In this document: positions 44,796 to 56,731 of the stretch, piece by piece | Layout: the number at the start of each line of letters is the position of its first letter | Position numbering within the stretch: position 1 is the stretch's first letter | Assembly: GCA_003415625.1 (NCBI GenBank) | Contig: PYIU01000007.1 | Location: 62,001-126,000, forward strand | DNA length: 64,000 bases | Reading direction: 5' to 3' | Source of the DNA: Aquanectria penicillioides | Lineage: Eukaryota > Ascomycota > Sordariomycetes > Hypocreales > Nectriaceae | The notes under the pieces: generated by a model | The model's database searches: none | What the model was told of the DNA's origin: nothing | Seen by the model: the letters and a program-made list of their open reading frames with translations, nothing else | Position numbers and translations under genes: made by a program

Positions 44796-45604
44796 CGCGA
44801 AGTTAGAATCGATTCAGCTGCTAACGTTCAATATGAAGTATAGGGATCAATACGAGAAATATTACCCAACTTTTGGCAAGAGCGAAATGGCAAGACAAAC
44901 TTGGGAAGGAGAAGAATCTTGGAAGTAACGTACAAGGGGCTTTACGAACAATTAAGATGTATTGAATTTCTGGACATAGAATGCATTCATTGACAATAAA
45001 AGATCAATTAGGAGCAGGGCCGGAATAGCGATAAATTGAGAAGCATCCTTTGACAGCTATGTGAACTATACAGAGAAAGGAAGTTGAATGTGAAATAACG
45101 CCAAAGAGTAAGATATGAGGATGAATTGGAGGACGGCGTACAGAAGACATTGAGAGTTGAAGCACCTCTGAGAAACCAGTATTGACAATCAAAATGCACT
45201 GAACCAAACATTAAAAGAGGCATTTAAGGTTGGATTCCTCCTTGAATCTTCATGAGACCTCTGATAGAACCCATGATATTGCTCTCAGGCCTTGAATGAT
45301 CCACAGCCAATAATGAAGAAATTGATGGTACCCAAAGTGACGACAGTGATCAATGAAAGTCGTTTTCCTCAGCTGTTTTCAAATGATAGCAAGTTCTGCC
45401 AATCAATGGAGAGTGCCTGCTGTCGACCTGGAGAAGTTAATGTGAATCCTCAAACTGAGAATTGGTCAAGATTTGACATGGAGGGCCAATGAAGCTCGAC
45501 TCAAAGTAGTTTGTAACAGTCTCTTAAAATCACACATTATAGTAAATGTGCATTGTCACTTGAATAAAATGCATAATCTTGATTGAGCAATCTTGCTTTC
45601 TCCC
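44796..45604. other. Intergenic stretch
   Basis: No coding sequence is recognised between the P450 relic and the second methyltransferase. Confidence 0.55.
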
Positions 45605-47068
45605 CTAATGCTGAATCCCGTTTGTTTCGTAAGGGACTTCAACTTCAATCAAACTCTCAATGCCCTTGCCAATAGACCAGATTTTAACAATTTTAAGACC
45701 CGCCATCTTTTCAATTAAGTTATACCAGTCAGCCTCCGTACGCTCCTTAGAGCAAAATAGTGTCAGCATCACCATGTCCAGAGATGACGTCTCCCACCAT
45801 GCACCCGCATCTGGAATGACGTTTTCATTAATCAGCAACTTGCTATAACCGGGCTTCATGGCCTGCTTAAGCCGGGATAGTATGGTTTCGCAGACATTGT
45901 CAGGCCAATCATGGAGACAAGAGTGCATATAGTATGCTCGAGAGCCTTGCAAAGAAACGTATTAGTATACCACGAGATAGATCCTAAGAATTTCTTACCC
46001 CTAATAGGCTGCTCTGTGAGAAAATTGTATGCCATGCGGTCAATAGATGGGTCCAGCTCTCCGATCTGCCCAATAACGACAGGGAGATCTTGCAAGATCA
46101 ACCTGCCCGGGTGTGAAGGGTAGTGTCTATTAAACTCGCTAAGGTCATGGCCTAAGCTTCCTCCAACATCTACGAGGAATGGTGCGACAGATGATGTGTC
46201 TGCGCCTTTGATGAGTCGCTCCTCGACGGGGAAGAAGCCAGGACCCATCCACGGGGGGCGACCTTGCCTATAGCCGCCCATATGGTGATTGAAATGCATT
46301 CCGTACCCTAGAGATTGCTGCCAGGCAAACATGTCCATGTTCGTCTTGTAGGCATACATCATAGGGGTGTCCTTGGGATCCTCGGGGTTCTTGAACCCAC
46401 GCTTCCGCGAGTATTCATGGAATCGAAGTGGTCCAGCGCCCGTGCATGAAGTCCTAGGTAGTTAGAGATGTGCTTTAAGAACAGTGAACTTTGGTGGCTC
46501 ACATGGCCAGATACCCATCGCCGATGATGGGCAAACTTAGGGACCTGGAGAAGTTGGTAGGCTGGTACTCATCCACTCCTGTCTCTTTAACGTAGCCCAT
46601 GGCGCCTAAATGGCGCATTAAGCGCGCTGTTTGAAGAATCAGTAGAAGTTACAGTGATAAATTAATTGCAGCTTACCAAGAAGTGTTTCGTCTACACTTA
46701 ATTCTGTAGCTAGATCTTCTATCTTCTGCGGCTTGTCTCCATTACGCGCCATGAGCCCCCAGAGGCCGGTGTCGACGCCAAAGTTCAGCCCTGCAAGAGC
46801 GCCAGTCTGTTTGGTTTAGCACAGCGACAGAATCGATTAGAGATGCACATCTTACCTGGCCCCAGCAATGTTTGATCATGGTCTCTCGAGGAGTCTCTAG
46901 AGCTTGGAGCAAAGTCCGGGCTACGATCTGCATCTCGTGCCGGGCGCCATCTCCTCCCTGTTCCAAACTCTCCAAACTTGATTGAAGTTCTCTTACTAAC
47001 CTCGGAACGGCCCCTATGTCATTAGGGGCTAAGGCAACAGAGATGTCGACGGGCGTCTTCTCAGTCAT
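45605..47068 (-). CDS. SAM-dependent O-methyltransferase 2
   Basis: Five exons: 47068-46856, 46806-46677, 46626-46503, 46453-45999 and 45945-45605. The introns are 49-53 bp with consensus borders. The protein is 420 residues. It has the N-terminal dimerisation part (GLNFGVDTGLWGLMA, then LMRHLGAMGYVKETG), the SAM motif FLVDVGGSLGHDLSEF with Asp251, and the catalytic box SRAYYMHSCLHDWPDN with His319. The end is KIVKIWSIGKGIESLIEVEV. It belongs to the same Methyltransf_2 family as the neighbour but is clearly divergent, not a recent duplicate. The ATG at 47068 has A at -3, and no upstream in-frame ATG exists. The gene appears intact. Confidence 0.92.
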
Positions 47069-49202
47069 ATTTGCTTTGTTTGGCCCTTGCAATTTGGGTG
47101 CCAGTGCTCAATGGAGCAGATGGAGAGTGGACGAATGTCAGCAATATAGAGTGTACAGTGCTCACCACTTAGATGATGATGCGCGTGCCTGACGGGAAAG
47201 CGAAGTGGAATGGTTGGGAGGATTAAATACCTGTGGTACCTGGAAATCGGAACCTCGGAAGTTCTAGTTAGGAAACACGCAATATGCGGTCTGCCACGCA
47301 ATGACGAGCAACAATATGCGAGTTACCCTAGTAACCAAGGGGAAGATGAGGGCTATGATTGAGATCATACGAACTGGCAACAAAGGGTCGTTCGCTACAT
47401 GACTCCTTGCCTTGGTTTCGTATTCGGCAGTGGGTCTGAAAAGACCATGCAGCCACCCTGACTATGGAAGTTCGGTGGGAATGAAGGAACTTTAGAATGC
47501 ATGCTCAGGGCTAGACAGGATTGCTTTTGGTGAAGACGGTAAGTTTCCTCCTCGCCGTAGAGGTGTTACTGAGCTAATGGGCAAGGGTACCCCCTTGATA
47601 TCCTCAGGTGCCAAATTTCAGGTGACAATTGCTTGTAGTGCTTGTAGTATGTCCAAGTCGTAAATTTCGTTCATGAGATATGCCAGTAGGCTAGGATACA
47701 GATCCTCGCCTCAACCCGAGTTCACAAATTGATGTGAGGTGGTGTTACGACGTTGGATGGAACAAGACCTAACTGGCCATGTTAACCAGGATTCCGGAGA
47801 CCGGGGAGTCGGGAATCTTACCCGTCTTCGAGTGTTGGTCCAGGGATTGATAGAAACCATCGTGAAAAGGCAGAGGTCTATTTTGCTTGCGAATCTTTCC
47901 GGGCAATTCTCCCGCAAGCTGATCATACCCGGTACATGGTCTCCCTTATGCAGGAGTCAGTCCACTTGATAGTCAACCTTGCCTCCAATCCCGGTCGCGT
48001 GCAGGGCTCATGAGATGATTGAAGGAACAAAGCATGTAGACTAGATTCTCACCAAGCTGTGTTGACCTTTTTGAGCCCGAGTATGCTCAATCCCTGGGCC
48101 ACAGGGGGTGCGAAGCCTCGAGTTCGGCCCCACGCCGTTTCGCGCGGTTCTCGCGGATTGTTGCTGGGAGCTTCCGCCGACCCCACTTAGGAGCTAGTGC
48201 CTACAAGCACGGGAGGTTAAAAACTGGGGATATGGGGAATTTCTCGAGACTTGGCCACATGGGGTTTGAAGATCAAGCGGGTCCAGATTGCGAGGGGTCG
48301 TCCACCTCATCTTTGTAAATCTCGAACTTGTTCCTACTCGTGAGAACCGCAGAGGACTTGCTATTATAACGAAAGAAGGGTTTCTTCGGCTCTAAGATTG
48401 CCAAATGCTCAGCATCTTAGTTGAAGTGCCCCTGCTGACTTCCAGAGAGGGCGGCTGTGCCGGCTGCTGGGGTCCCTTGCTTGGCCGGGCGCTGATGACA
48501 CCCAGGACATCACATCACATGAACCAACAGGTCTCTTTCTTCGTTTAGAGACTACTTTGTCTCGAGCCAACACGATACCAGTTTCATCACACGATGATAA
48601 ATGACCCTACAGTTTCTACCGCACCATTGCCGTCGCCTGAAGCATTGCAAGTACATAAGGAGGAGGGGTGGGAATATATGCACAATCTGCCTCCTTGCAT
48701 CAAGACACGCGTGCAGGTGTCCGCTGCCAGAACTCTGATTGGATACTCAGCAGCAGATGAGAGTGTGGTAGCTCTGCACATGACGGGTGTTTGCGGCGCT
48801 GCAGTCACGAACTCGGGCCCCTGGGAGGAAATTCTCGAATAGATGCGAATATACGAAGAGGTTTAATTCAGGGACAGTGGAAATTGAGAATCCTAATCCC
48901 TGGGACTAGCTACAATCTCATCAGCCCAGCCAAATGTTTGATGCCGTCATTCGGACTTGATTATGGGACCATCCATATTGCTCTGTCCTGTACCCCTGAG
49001 CGCGTAAGAAAATCTTCGCCGGGTCAAACATACCCTTCCTAGATTTGTAGGGTCTGATTTTTTTTCTGCCCCTGTTTCAAATAGGCATCGTAAGTCGAGT
49101 CGGTTTGAGTTAACTTGGCCCATCGATTCTCTCTCTGGAACCATTTCTTTAACACATTTGTTATCAACTTACTCGTTGATGGTGGTGACTTGACAGCCAA
49201 AA
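47069..49202. other. Gene-free stretch
   Basis: About 2.1 kb without a recognisable gene. Around 48210-48260 it carries TTAAAAACTGGGGATATGGG and CTCGAGACTTGG, which resemble the degenerate repeats at 37.6-37.96 kb. Confidence 0.55.
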
Positions 49203-50698
49203 ATGGCAGGCCCGGAAGAAGGCTCTGATGCCTGGAATGCCCAGAACAAAGGGCCGTGGATTCTGATTACATGCTGGATTGTCACTGCTTTGAGCACTCT
49301 CTTTGTTCTGGCTCGCTTGTATGTTCGCGGTCTGATCGTACGGAGACTGCAGCAAGATGATTGGTGGTCTATTATTGCAATGGTAAGTTCAGAACCTGCA
49401 CACTCAGCTCAACTAAAATGGACGCGCCTCGCATTCGAGTCTCCAACGTTGATCAGGTATTCACGACAGGTGTGCGGGTATATTTCGACAGCACTTTCGA
49501 CAGCTGCCGTGGCGAAAGGAAATGGGAGGCATATGAAGCTCTTATCGCAGGAGCAGCAGGAGGGCGCAGTTCTCTGGACTACGGCCGCCTTCTGCCCTGG
49601 TGTCATGTCCTTTGGCCTACCAAAGCTCGCCGTGATTCACCTTTTGACTCAACTCATGAACCCTGGAAAGTGGCACAAATACTTTCTTTGGTTCCTGGGA
49701 ATTTGGTGTCAGCTCACATTGCTCGCTACAGTAGGTGTGTTGATCGGACGCTGCCGACCCGCTCGTGCTCTTTGGAATTTCGATCTAGAAGGAGAATGTT
49801 TCTCTACCAAGATCCTGGTGGCTTATTGCATTTACGCTGGATGTGAGTTTGGATCTCGGTATTCTCACACTAATTAAGATTAAAAATTCTTTCTACTTAG
49901 CGTTTTCGGCTTTTGTCGATCTGTACCTAGCCATATATCCGGCAATTGTCCTTTTCGGGCTCCAGATGTCCATCAGGAAAAAGGTTGCACTTTCAATTGC
50001 TCTGGGAATCGGCTCAGTGTGGGTCATCCACCCTTCCGAACTCACCCGTCCTTACACGTAACCAGGTCCGGCATAGTCGCCATTTACAAGACAACTCGCA
50101 TTCCATCCTTAGCCAGTTCAGACTTTTCCTGTATGCGTTACAGCTTCTTGGTGCAGACCTGCGGCTGACTAGGTTCACTATCAGATGACACTGCGGATTT
50201 GGTTGTGTGGACTGTGTAAGTGTCCCCTGCAATCTGGGACGGCAGACTGACCGTTATTTTGTCTACAGTATTGAAGGGAGCACGATCATCATTGCCTCCT
50301 CCATACCTCTGCTTCAACCTCTAATCGAGAAAGTGTTCCGCCATAACCCATTTTCCAGTGCGGGCAATTCCAAGTACCCCGAGCGATACTACGAAAATTA
50401 CAGTGACCAGAGGTCCGGTTTTGAGCTTGGGCAGTACAAGAGCAAGTCCACTAGATCTAAAGTAAGAGATGATCTGGGGTTGACTGTAATACCCGATGAG
50501 GGGAGTCAGGAAGAGATTTTGGTCCAGAATAGCGGTCAGTATGGGTCAGAAGCCTACGTCTCTCGAGCTCCCCCCGATAAGGGGCCAAACCAGAATGTAC
50601 CCCAAAAAATTGTGAGAACGGACGTTGTTACGGTGTCTTACGATGAGGGGTCTAAAACCAGTGATGGGCAACCAAAGGCGTGGAGACCCATAGAATGA
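49203..50698 (+). CDS. Fungal rhodopsin-fold / PTH11-like membrane protein 2
   Basis: Six exons: 49203-49382, 49470-49842, 49901-50018, 50066-50130, 50185-50215 and 50269-50698. The introns are 47-87 bp, giving 398 residues. Family features are ARLYVRGLIVRRLQQDDWWS (loop with DD), FGLPKLAVIHLLTQLMNPGK, RCRPARALWNF with C at ECFS, AFVDLYLAIYPAIVLFGLQM, RKKVALSIALGIGSV, and SYDTADLVVWTVIEGSTIII just before the last helix. Seven helices are predicted with a long hydrophilic C-terminal tail from about residue 285. It is related in type to the protein at 38.8-40.1 kb but too different to be a recent copy. The 31 bp fifth exon is unusually small but keeps the frame and the conserved D-x-x-x-W-T motif. 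Confidence 0.87.
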
Positions 50699-52730
50699 CG
50701 AGTGAATAGTCAATAATTATGAATTGGGGGTAAATGGAATAGATCTCTCGGATATCTACAATGCACCTGAACATCAACCACTTCATTTCGCAAGTCCAGT
50801 GTGATAACACGTTATCGCGGCTGGGATAACCTATCTACCTAGCTGTAGAGATCTCTATGACTGTCAATTTACGGCCGAGTATGAATTCGTTGATTGGAAC
50901 TACCCTAGATGATGTGGGCCTATTCCAGATTGCCTCCCTAACAGCGATGACCAGGAATAGCCACAGTGCAATGAGCAACAGGCTATCGTTGAGATCGATA
51001 GTCAATCACTTGACTTGGTTGTTTCAGCTCGACTGTAGTTCCTGGGGGATGCAAGGGATAGCGGATTGCAATAGTGGAGCCCCGGATTTGAGGTCAAGAA
51101 GCGCAGTTGGCTCCAGCATAGGATGAGTTTTAATGATTTGCACCGCAATCGTACCTGATAGGTCCAGCTTCGAAGTGTTGGCAGTGGAGTGCATATAATG
51201 CAGCTGCCTCACAGCCTTACTTGGCAGACCATGGTCAGCCAATAGAGCCTGCCTAGGGTGCTACCACTGTGCCTGTGTTGTTTTGATACCGGATGGTAGC
51301 ACAAACCTCTGATACACTATTGAATCATACTATCGAGAAAGATAGCAAAAGGACCTGAGGTACTGAACCAGACCTTATGCCGAAGGGGGGTGTACCAGCA
51401 AAAGCGCCCTGGCATTAAGAAGAGAAACGCGCTGTGGTATTGAAAGCTTGCTGGATTGGTCCACTCTCGCGAGAAGCGCAGGCCGGCTCAACAGTGACTA
51501 CGGGCCCAATCGGCTCGGCGGATAGGACAAGCCTCAATCAGGTGCTTAGAACGGATGGCATTGTAGCGTGGGTACGGTGGATACAATAAACGCATGCACG
51601 CTACAGAATAGAATTGTAAATGCATCCATTGGCATCCTGGCGACCCCGCGAATGCGAGTCCATCTTTGATTCCAGCCTCAACATTTGCTGGCTCTGGAGG
51701 TCGGCCACGTCCGATCAGTTCGAATCGTTCCCGCCATGCCGTGTCATCACACAAGATAACTGGCTAACATGGCTGAGAATGCAAGCTCGTTGCCGGCAAT
51801 GGCCGGTGCATCCTATAGGCATGGAGCAGCCGTATGAACCCGAACATGACTCCGGGGATTGGGCTGCATTGTCGATCTGATAACACCGTGGGGAGGCACG
51901 CAATGCTGACCGGTTCAGGGCCCTGCACAGGACTGTGTCTCAGACGCGAGATGTTCCGTACTGCACTTAATTGGTCGTGAGGTTATGCAGATGCGTAAAA
52001 ACGTTGAGCTGCCAGGCATGGAGGCTTGGCCAACATGTCGATTCATAAAGAGAGGTTGACCGGTCGCGGCTGTGGGGTTAGGCATGCACCACGCAGATGT
52101 CCCTCACAGGAACGGCTCAAAAAGGAAAGAAAGATAATACAGTTGGGCAAAAAAAAAAAAAAAAAAAAGGAGGAAAAAAGAATTAGCTTTGCAAAATACA
52201 CGGTTTCCTTGGTATGTCGCTGACAAGTCAATGCCTATGCCCCGGTCCTCGTTTTCACGAGACTACCCTAGAGTTAGACCACACTTTCCACAGTGGATGA
52301 AAACGGGCGAGATGCACTGGATACAAACAAACAGACCGCCAATATGAAAGCAAAAGTCGGCCAACAGCAAGCCATGCGTGTGATAAGACTGGCTGGCATG
52401 GCACATGCTGCAATTACACTGACCGGACTCGGATCACTCCTGCAACATGCAATGCAATGGCGGATTTCACATTTGCCTAGGCTTTCATGAGGTTTGGCGT
52501 CGAATGCCGCGATGGCTCTAAATTTCTCGTCTGACATGAAGCTACCGAAACTTCATGAGCGGTGGGGGAGACAAGCGTGGACAAAGGAGGTCCAATGGAT
52601 TATGAGGGGCAACGAGGTATATAACCGCCCGCCAAACGGCATACGCCAATCACGGCGGGTGAGGCGAGACGAATTGGCGTTTCCCGGAATCGTTTGGAAC
52701 TGGCCGGGGTTACATTGCTCGAGTGGCCAG

Positions 52731-52765
52731 TGCCGCCGCCGCCGTCGTCGCCGCCGCCTCCGATC
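52731..52765. repeat. CCG/CGT trinucleotide microsatellite
   Basis: GCCGCCGCCGCCGTCGTCGC and the following CCGCCGCC form an imperfect triplet repeat of about 35 bp. Confidence 0.8.
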
Positions 52766-53532
52766 GCCCTAATGCGCGCTGTTTAGCGAGGGTGCCGCGA
52801 CGGAGCCCTTGGGCATCATCGTGGGCATACCCGTACATGCTGTAATTGCTACCCACGGTGCTGCAGGACGCACAGTAGCATGTATGTAGGTACAATGGGG
52901 GCTGGCGGGGGGGTTATAGTGTACACCTGGCAGAAGAAGCAGAAGAAGTAGAAGCATGTGCGCTGCAGCAGCGGGTACGGGCGTGGGTCGCAAGCGTGGG
53001 TGCAGCAGACGCATGACCCATCCTTCTTCTTCTCCAGATGATGAGGGCTTGTTGAGCAGATTCCAAGACGCGTCTGCCAATGTCTAATGTCAGCGCGACT
53101 GGCAGCTGGAAACCAAGTGGAAGGCTGCCGGAAACGAGCCCTGATTTGACTGTCCACGGAGACGCGGCGGTGGACGGACGCGGTGGGCGCGTGTGGACGC
53201 CATGACATCCATAGGCCCTCCCGCATCTCCAATGAAACGTCAATAGGGCTTCCTCGGGGCGTCTCAGGGCTTCGCAGGGCTTCTCACATCTCAGACGTGC
53301 GCACGGTTGCGCTGCTTGCGCGCTGCGTCTCTCATCTCTCGTCTCTCGTCTCTCGCTAGTTACCGCAACTCACTCACTCACTTGTCACTTGCAAGCACGA
53401 ATGGCGTGTCAGGTTGGGACGTGGCATCTTGTCTGTCGGGAAGCATGCATGCTACCGCAGTTTTGGCTCGCTGTCACGTCTAGTTGCAGCCAGGTTCCAA
53501 CGCAAGGTGCGCACAAGTCGCGCGACGGTAAG

Positions 53533-53575
53533 TGGACAGCAAGGGGACAGCAAGGGGACAGCAAGGAGACAACAA
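53533..53575 (+). repeat. 11 bp minisatellite
   Basis: The unit GGGACAGCAAG is repeated about three to four times, with the last unit changed to GAGACAACAAG. Confidence 0.8.
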
Positions 53576-53929
53576 GGGTAGACATGTCCACCGCCCAATC
53601 ACGACGCGAACGCGGTGCGTCGACCCCGCTGATTGGGAATCGTTGCACTGCAGCCACTCGATAGAGGCCGAAGACGCGGTGATGCGACTCGACACCGACC
53701 AAGAGACGGGGTGCAGAGGCCGTTTGTGAAACATACTTGAAGAGATGGCCCCGGATGCCGACCCAAATCCGGGGATGGCCCTCTGCTCATTGAGCTCATT
53801 GACTGTTAGTTTGCTGCCCTCTGGCGACTATATCTTGCAAGATTCCCTTCCCGTCCATCTTGAGCGTGGACAGGGCTGGTCCTTCGCACAAAACAAACCC
53901 CCAACTGCAAGTCTGCAACCGCTGCAACC

Positions 53930-54997
53930 ATGGCGAAATGGCTATTGGTCACCTTGACCAGTTTCATCAAGGATACCTTTGTCAACTTGTTCACCGACCA
54001 AGAGAAGGAGACGCCGAAATCTCGCCGCCTTAAGAAGCGCGGTCAGCGAGTGAAGAAGAACCGTCGCAGTGGCCTCAGACTGTCTGCCACCCAATGTGCT
54101 GCCTTCACAAGAGAGAAGATCGCCCAGTGCGACCTGATGCTTCAAGAGAACCATCGCAGGATGATGGCCGAGAACTCTGAAGCATGCAACATTGCCCTAC
54201 GCAAGGCCAAGGCCACTGTCCTGGAAAACCTCAACCGCAAGTACTACGAAAGTGACACCGGTGTTGAGTCTGATGCAAACACCGGCAAATCGCGAAAGGC
54301 CAAGTCTAGTGTTACGGAGAAGCCCAAACGCAAGGCCTCTACCAGCAGCAGCTTTAGCTTTGCTGCTGAACCTAGAACGTCTACGTCCTCGCATAGGCCC
54401 AAGGCCACCACTCCAGAGAAGCCACCCAGCCGCAAGCCCTCGAGGAGCTTTAGCTCGCAGGAGCCAAGCCACAAGCCCTCCAGAAACTTCCGCTCTGCCG
54501 AACCTAGTCGCAAGCCTTCCAGATCCTTCAGCTCCAATGAACCCAGCCGCAAGCCCTCAAGATCCTTCAACCCCACTGAGCCCAGTCGCAAGCCTTCCAG
54601 ATCCTTCAGCCATGAGCCTACTCGCAAGCCCTCCTCCAGATCCTTTAGTTCCAATGAGCCCAGCCGCAAGCCCTCCAGAAACAACTTTAGCTCTGCTGAG
54701 CCGAGAGCATATCACAAAGCTCCGCGGAGGGTCAAGACCACCACCCTAGACAGCTACCACCAAGAATTCTCTAGAAATAACTATGATTATTACCCTACTG
54801 AATCTGCAGCATGTCGCGTCCTTGCGGGCAGGGACTTGACGACGGGGGGCCACATGGTCGTCGAGGATCCCAGGGTTTTGGAGACCCACACCACAACAGT
54901 GCCTTTTGGCTTTTGCCGGTCAAAAAGCCAAGACATGGAGATTCTTTATGGAGTTTATGATGATGAGTATGCGGATGATTATTATTACAACTATTAA
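53930..54997 (+). CDS. Basic repeat-containing protein, unknown function
   Basis: An intact frame of 355 residues with a good start context (ACCATGG). After a short hydrophobic N-terminus (MAKWLLVTLTSFIKDTFVNL) comes a very basic stretch (KSRRLKKRGQRVKKNRR, about 31-47), a predicted helix, and a Ser/Lys-rich linker. Residues ~165-257 hold seven tandem units of about 13 residues of type EPSRKPSRSFSSN. The tail is Tyr/Asp-rich (DDEYADDYYYNY). The SRKPSRSF units offer many R/K-x-x-S phosphorylation sites. The repeats and basic patches suggest nucleic-acid or membrane-lipid binding, but I recognise no family. It could be a species-restricted gene. Confidence 0.7.
   Translation: MAKWLLVTLTSFIKDTFVNLFTDQEKETPKSRRLKKRGQRVKKNRRSGLRLSATQCAAFTREKIAQCDLMLQENHRRMMAENSEACNIALRKAKATVLENLNRKYYESDTGVESDANTGKSRKAKSSVTEKPKRKASTSSSFSFAAEPRTSTSSHRPKATTPEKPPSRKPSRSFSSQEPSHKPSRNFRSAEPSRKPSRSFSSNEPSRKPSRSFNPTEPSRKPSRSFSHEPTRKPSSRSFSSNEPSRKPSRNNFSSAEPRAYHKAPRRVKTTTLDSYHQEFSRNNYDYYPTESAACRVLAGRDLTTGGHMVVEDPRVLETHTTTVPFGFCRSKSQDMEILYGVYDDEYADDYYYNY
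54421..54700 (+). repeat. In-frame tandem repeat (EPSRKPSRSFSSN units)
   Basis: Seven units of about 36-45 bp share CCCAGCCGCAAGCCCTCC-like sequence. Small codon-level length changes (units 5, 6 and 7) always keep the reading frame, which implies selection on the protein. Confidence 0.85.
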
Positions 54998-55419
54998 CGG
55001 AAGTCATTTTGATCGAGCCTGGATGGGAACTCGTCTTGCAGCCGATGGCTGATTTTGTAGCATATACATTTCTTTAAAAGAATTAAGACGAACCCAATTC
55101 AAGATGTATGCATGCTTTTGTAATCTCTGGTGCAATATGAGTGTCATGATCCGTTCTGGCGTGTGCGCAATTGATGATGCAACTCGAGGGCAGTTGCACA
55201 AAGATTGTGCGTTGCACAACCCCTCAATTGGCTGCATCGTTGGCCGCCGAGGCTGACTTTCTTGTCGTATTTTGTCCGAGGGCAAAAAATGTAGAGTTGA
55301 ATTGGCCGAGGATAGCCTAGGCGGACCTATCCGTGCATTGAATGTCCTTCAGTGTGCACACATTCTATATTCAATCGAACCCCGAGACTCAATTAACTAA
55401 CAAACAAAAATTCAAACTA

Positions 55420-56175
55420 TCAAACCAACTTCAAACCAGTCAAGAGCAGGGCGGAAACCCCATAAACCCCAAACACACATGCGGGTATCAAAAAGAAAAT
55501 TGCCATCACCTTCCAGCCAACAAGAACCTGCCGGAATTGATAGGTGATTACAGTCGCGAAGAGAACCCCAACTGAATTAGTCAACATCCACCTCCACGGA
55601 AACATGGTGAAAACCATCAACGATCGGTGGTTATAGTAGTAGTACACCCCCAACAATAACATAATCTCTTGAATGATGATGTCCGAAACCACCATGAGCC
55701 CCAGAAACCACCACACATTCTTTGCTGGCGTGGTCTGCACAATTTCGAGATTCATCTGCATCAAAGCGCCATAGCCGGCCCAAACCAGTATCCACGGAGG
55801 CATGTCGGGACCCAAAAGATAGAATGGAGCAATCTCATCTGTCCAAGGGTAGTAGATGTACCTTGTGATGTTAAAGAACGGCCTGGGAAATGTCGTCATG
55901 ATGCCGCAGAGAAGTAAGATAAATGAGAGAAGTATTTGAGAATGCTGAGTGTCTTGAGAGGCGAGGAAGATGATGGCTAGCCCGGCAATTATCAGAAGGG
56001 CTGTGCATGCAAGGTCGCTAGTTTCGGAGTTCTGGAAACCAAATGGGCTTCCGAATCTTGTTTTCAGGCCGGTGCCATCATACTGGAGTCCAAGAATTGC
56101 AACGAAAGTCAGGAATACTGTCGCAAATAGAGACCTTTTTGGTAGCCACTGCCAGGGTGTATGGAGGAAGGACAT
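55420..56175 (-). CDS. Multi-pass membrane protein, unknown family
   Basis: 251 residues from the first in-frame ATG at 56175. About seven hydrophobic segments are visible, for example LFATVFLTFVAILGL, ALLIIAGLAIIFLA, ILLSFILLLCGIM, WILVWAGYGALMQM, WWFLGLMVVSDIIIQEIMLL, VGVLFATVITY and VMAIFFLIPACVFGVYGVSA. A conserved-looking loop reads YYPWTDEIAPFYLLGPDMPP. The size and helix count recall small integral-membrane enzymes and transporters of fungi, but I cannot name the family. The frame stays open upstream to 56250 without an ATG. Internal stops are absent, so it is probably functional. Confidence 0.65.
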   Translation of the reverse strand: MSFLHTPWQWLPKRSLFATVFLTFVAILGLQYDGTGLKTRFGSPFGFQNSETSDLACTALLIIAGLAIIFLASQDTQHSQILLSFILLLCGIMTTFPRPFFNITRYIYYPWTDEIAPFYLLGPDMPPWILVWAGYGALMQMNLEIVQTTPAKNVWWFLGLMVVSDIIIQEIMLLLGVYYYYNHRSLMVFTMFPWRWMLTNSVGVLFATVITYQFRQVLVGWKVMAIFFLIPACVFGVYGVSALLLTGLKLV

Positions 56176-56731
56176 TGTCGCAACGGGTGAGTGGACCAAG
56201 CCAGCGACCGAAACAAAGAATTGAACAGATCGGATAATCAAACTCCCCAAGAGGAATTAGGATTATATAGGTCAAGGTTCATGAAGAGATGAAAGGAGAA
56301 GCCTAATCTCACATGATCGTCTCTCATTGAGGCCCCTCGGGAAAGTGGCCTGACAATTTCCCGAACCCTGTTCGGCACCGACTTGCCGGATTGGTTCAAG
56401 CTACAAGCTTTCTTGAGCCCTCATTGTGGCGTAATGATTTAAAATACTGCATGTCCTATTTTCTTTGGGCATTTTTCAGGGTTAAACTATTTAGCATCTG
56501 ACATATAGATCATCCAGTCTCCAGGTGGGATGTGTAACTTGCCACGAATTTCTGGCGAGGCTGTAATCTGAGCCCTGCAACCTGATTAAGGAGCTCGGAA
56601 CCGATTACCGGCGATCTGATGGCATGCACAGCCTCAGTGAGCAAACAAGAGCGCGCCCTGTGGGCGCGACTCGAACATGAGTTCGGGACTAGTGTGTCCA
56701 CAGCAGCAGAATTCCCGTCTGTGTATTTTCT
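56176..56731. other. Short intergenic region
   Basis: This lies between the membrane-protein gene and the 3' end of the GH72 gene (both minus strand). Nothing else is recognised. Confidence 0.6.

Larger units (their letters stand above)
50699..53929. other. Gene-free stretch with simple repeats
   Basis: About 3.2 kb without a recognisable gene. It contains a run of about 20 adenines near 52150, a CCG/CGT trinucleotide tract, AGAAGA-rich sequence near 52930, CTCGTCT repeats near 53335 and a minisatellite at 53.53 kb. Open frames here are short and mostly low-complexity. Confidence 0.55.

Noticed and set aside
54192..54749. Overlapping Pro/Ser-rich frames across the repeat gene
   Set aside because: They are by-products of the codon-periodic tandem repeat in the frame starting at 53930.
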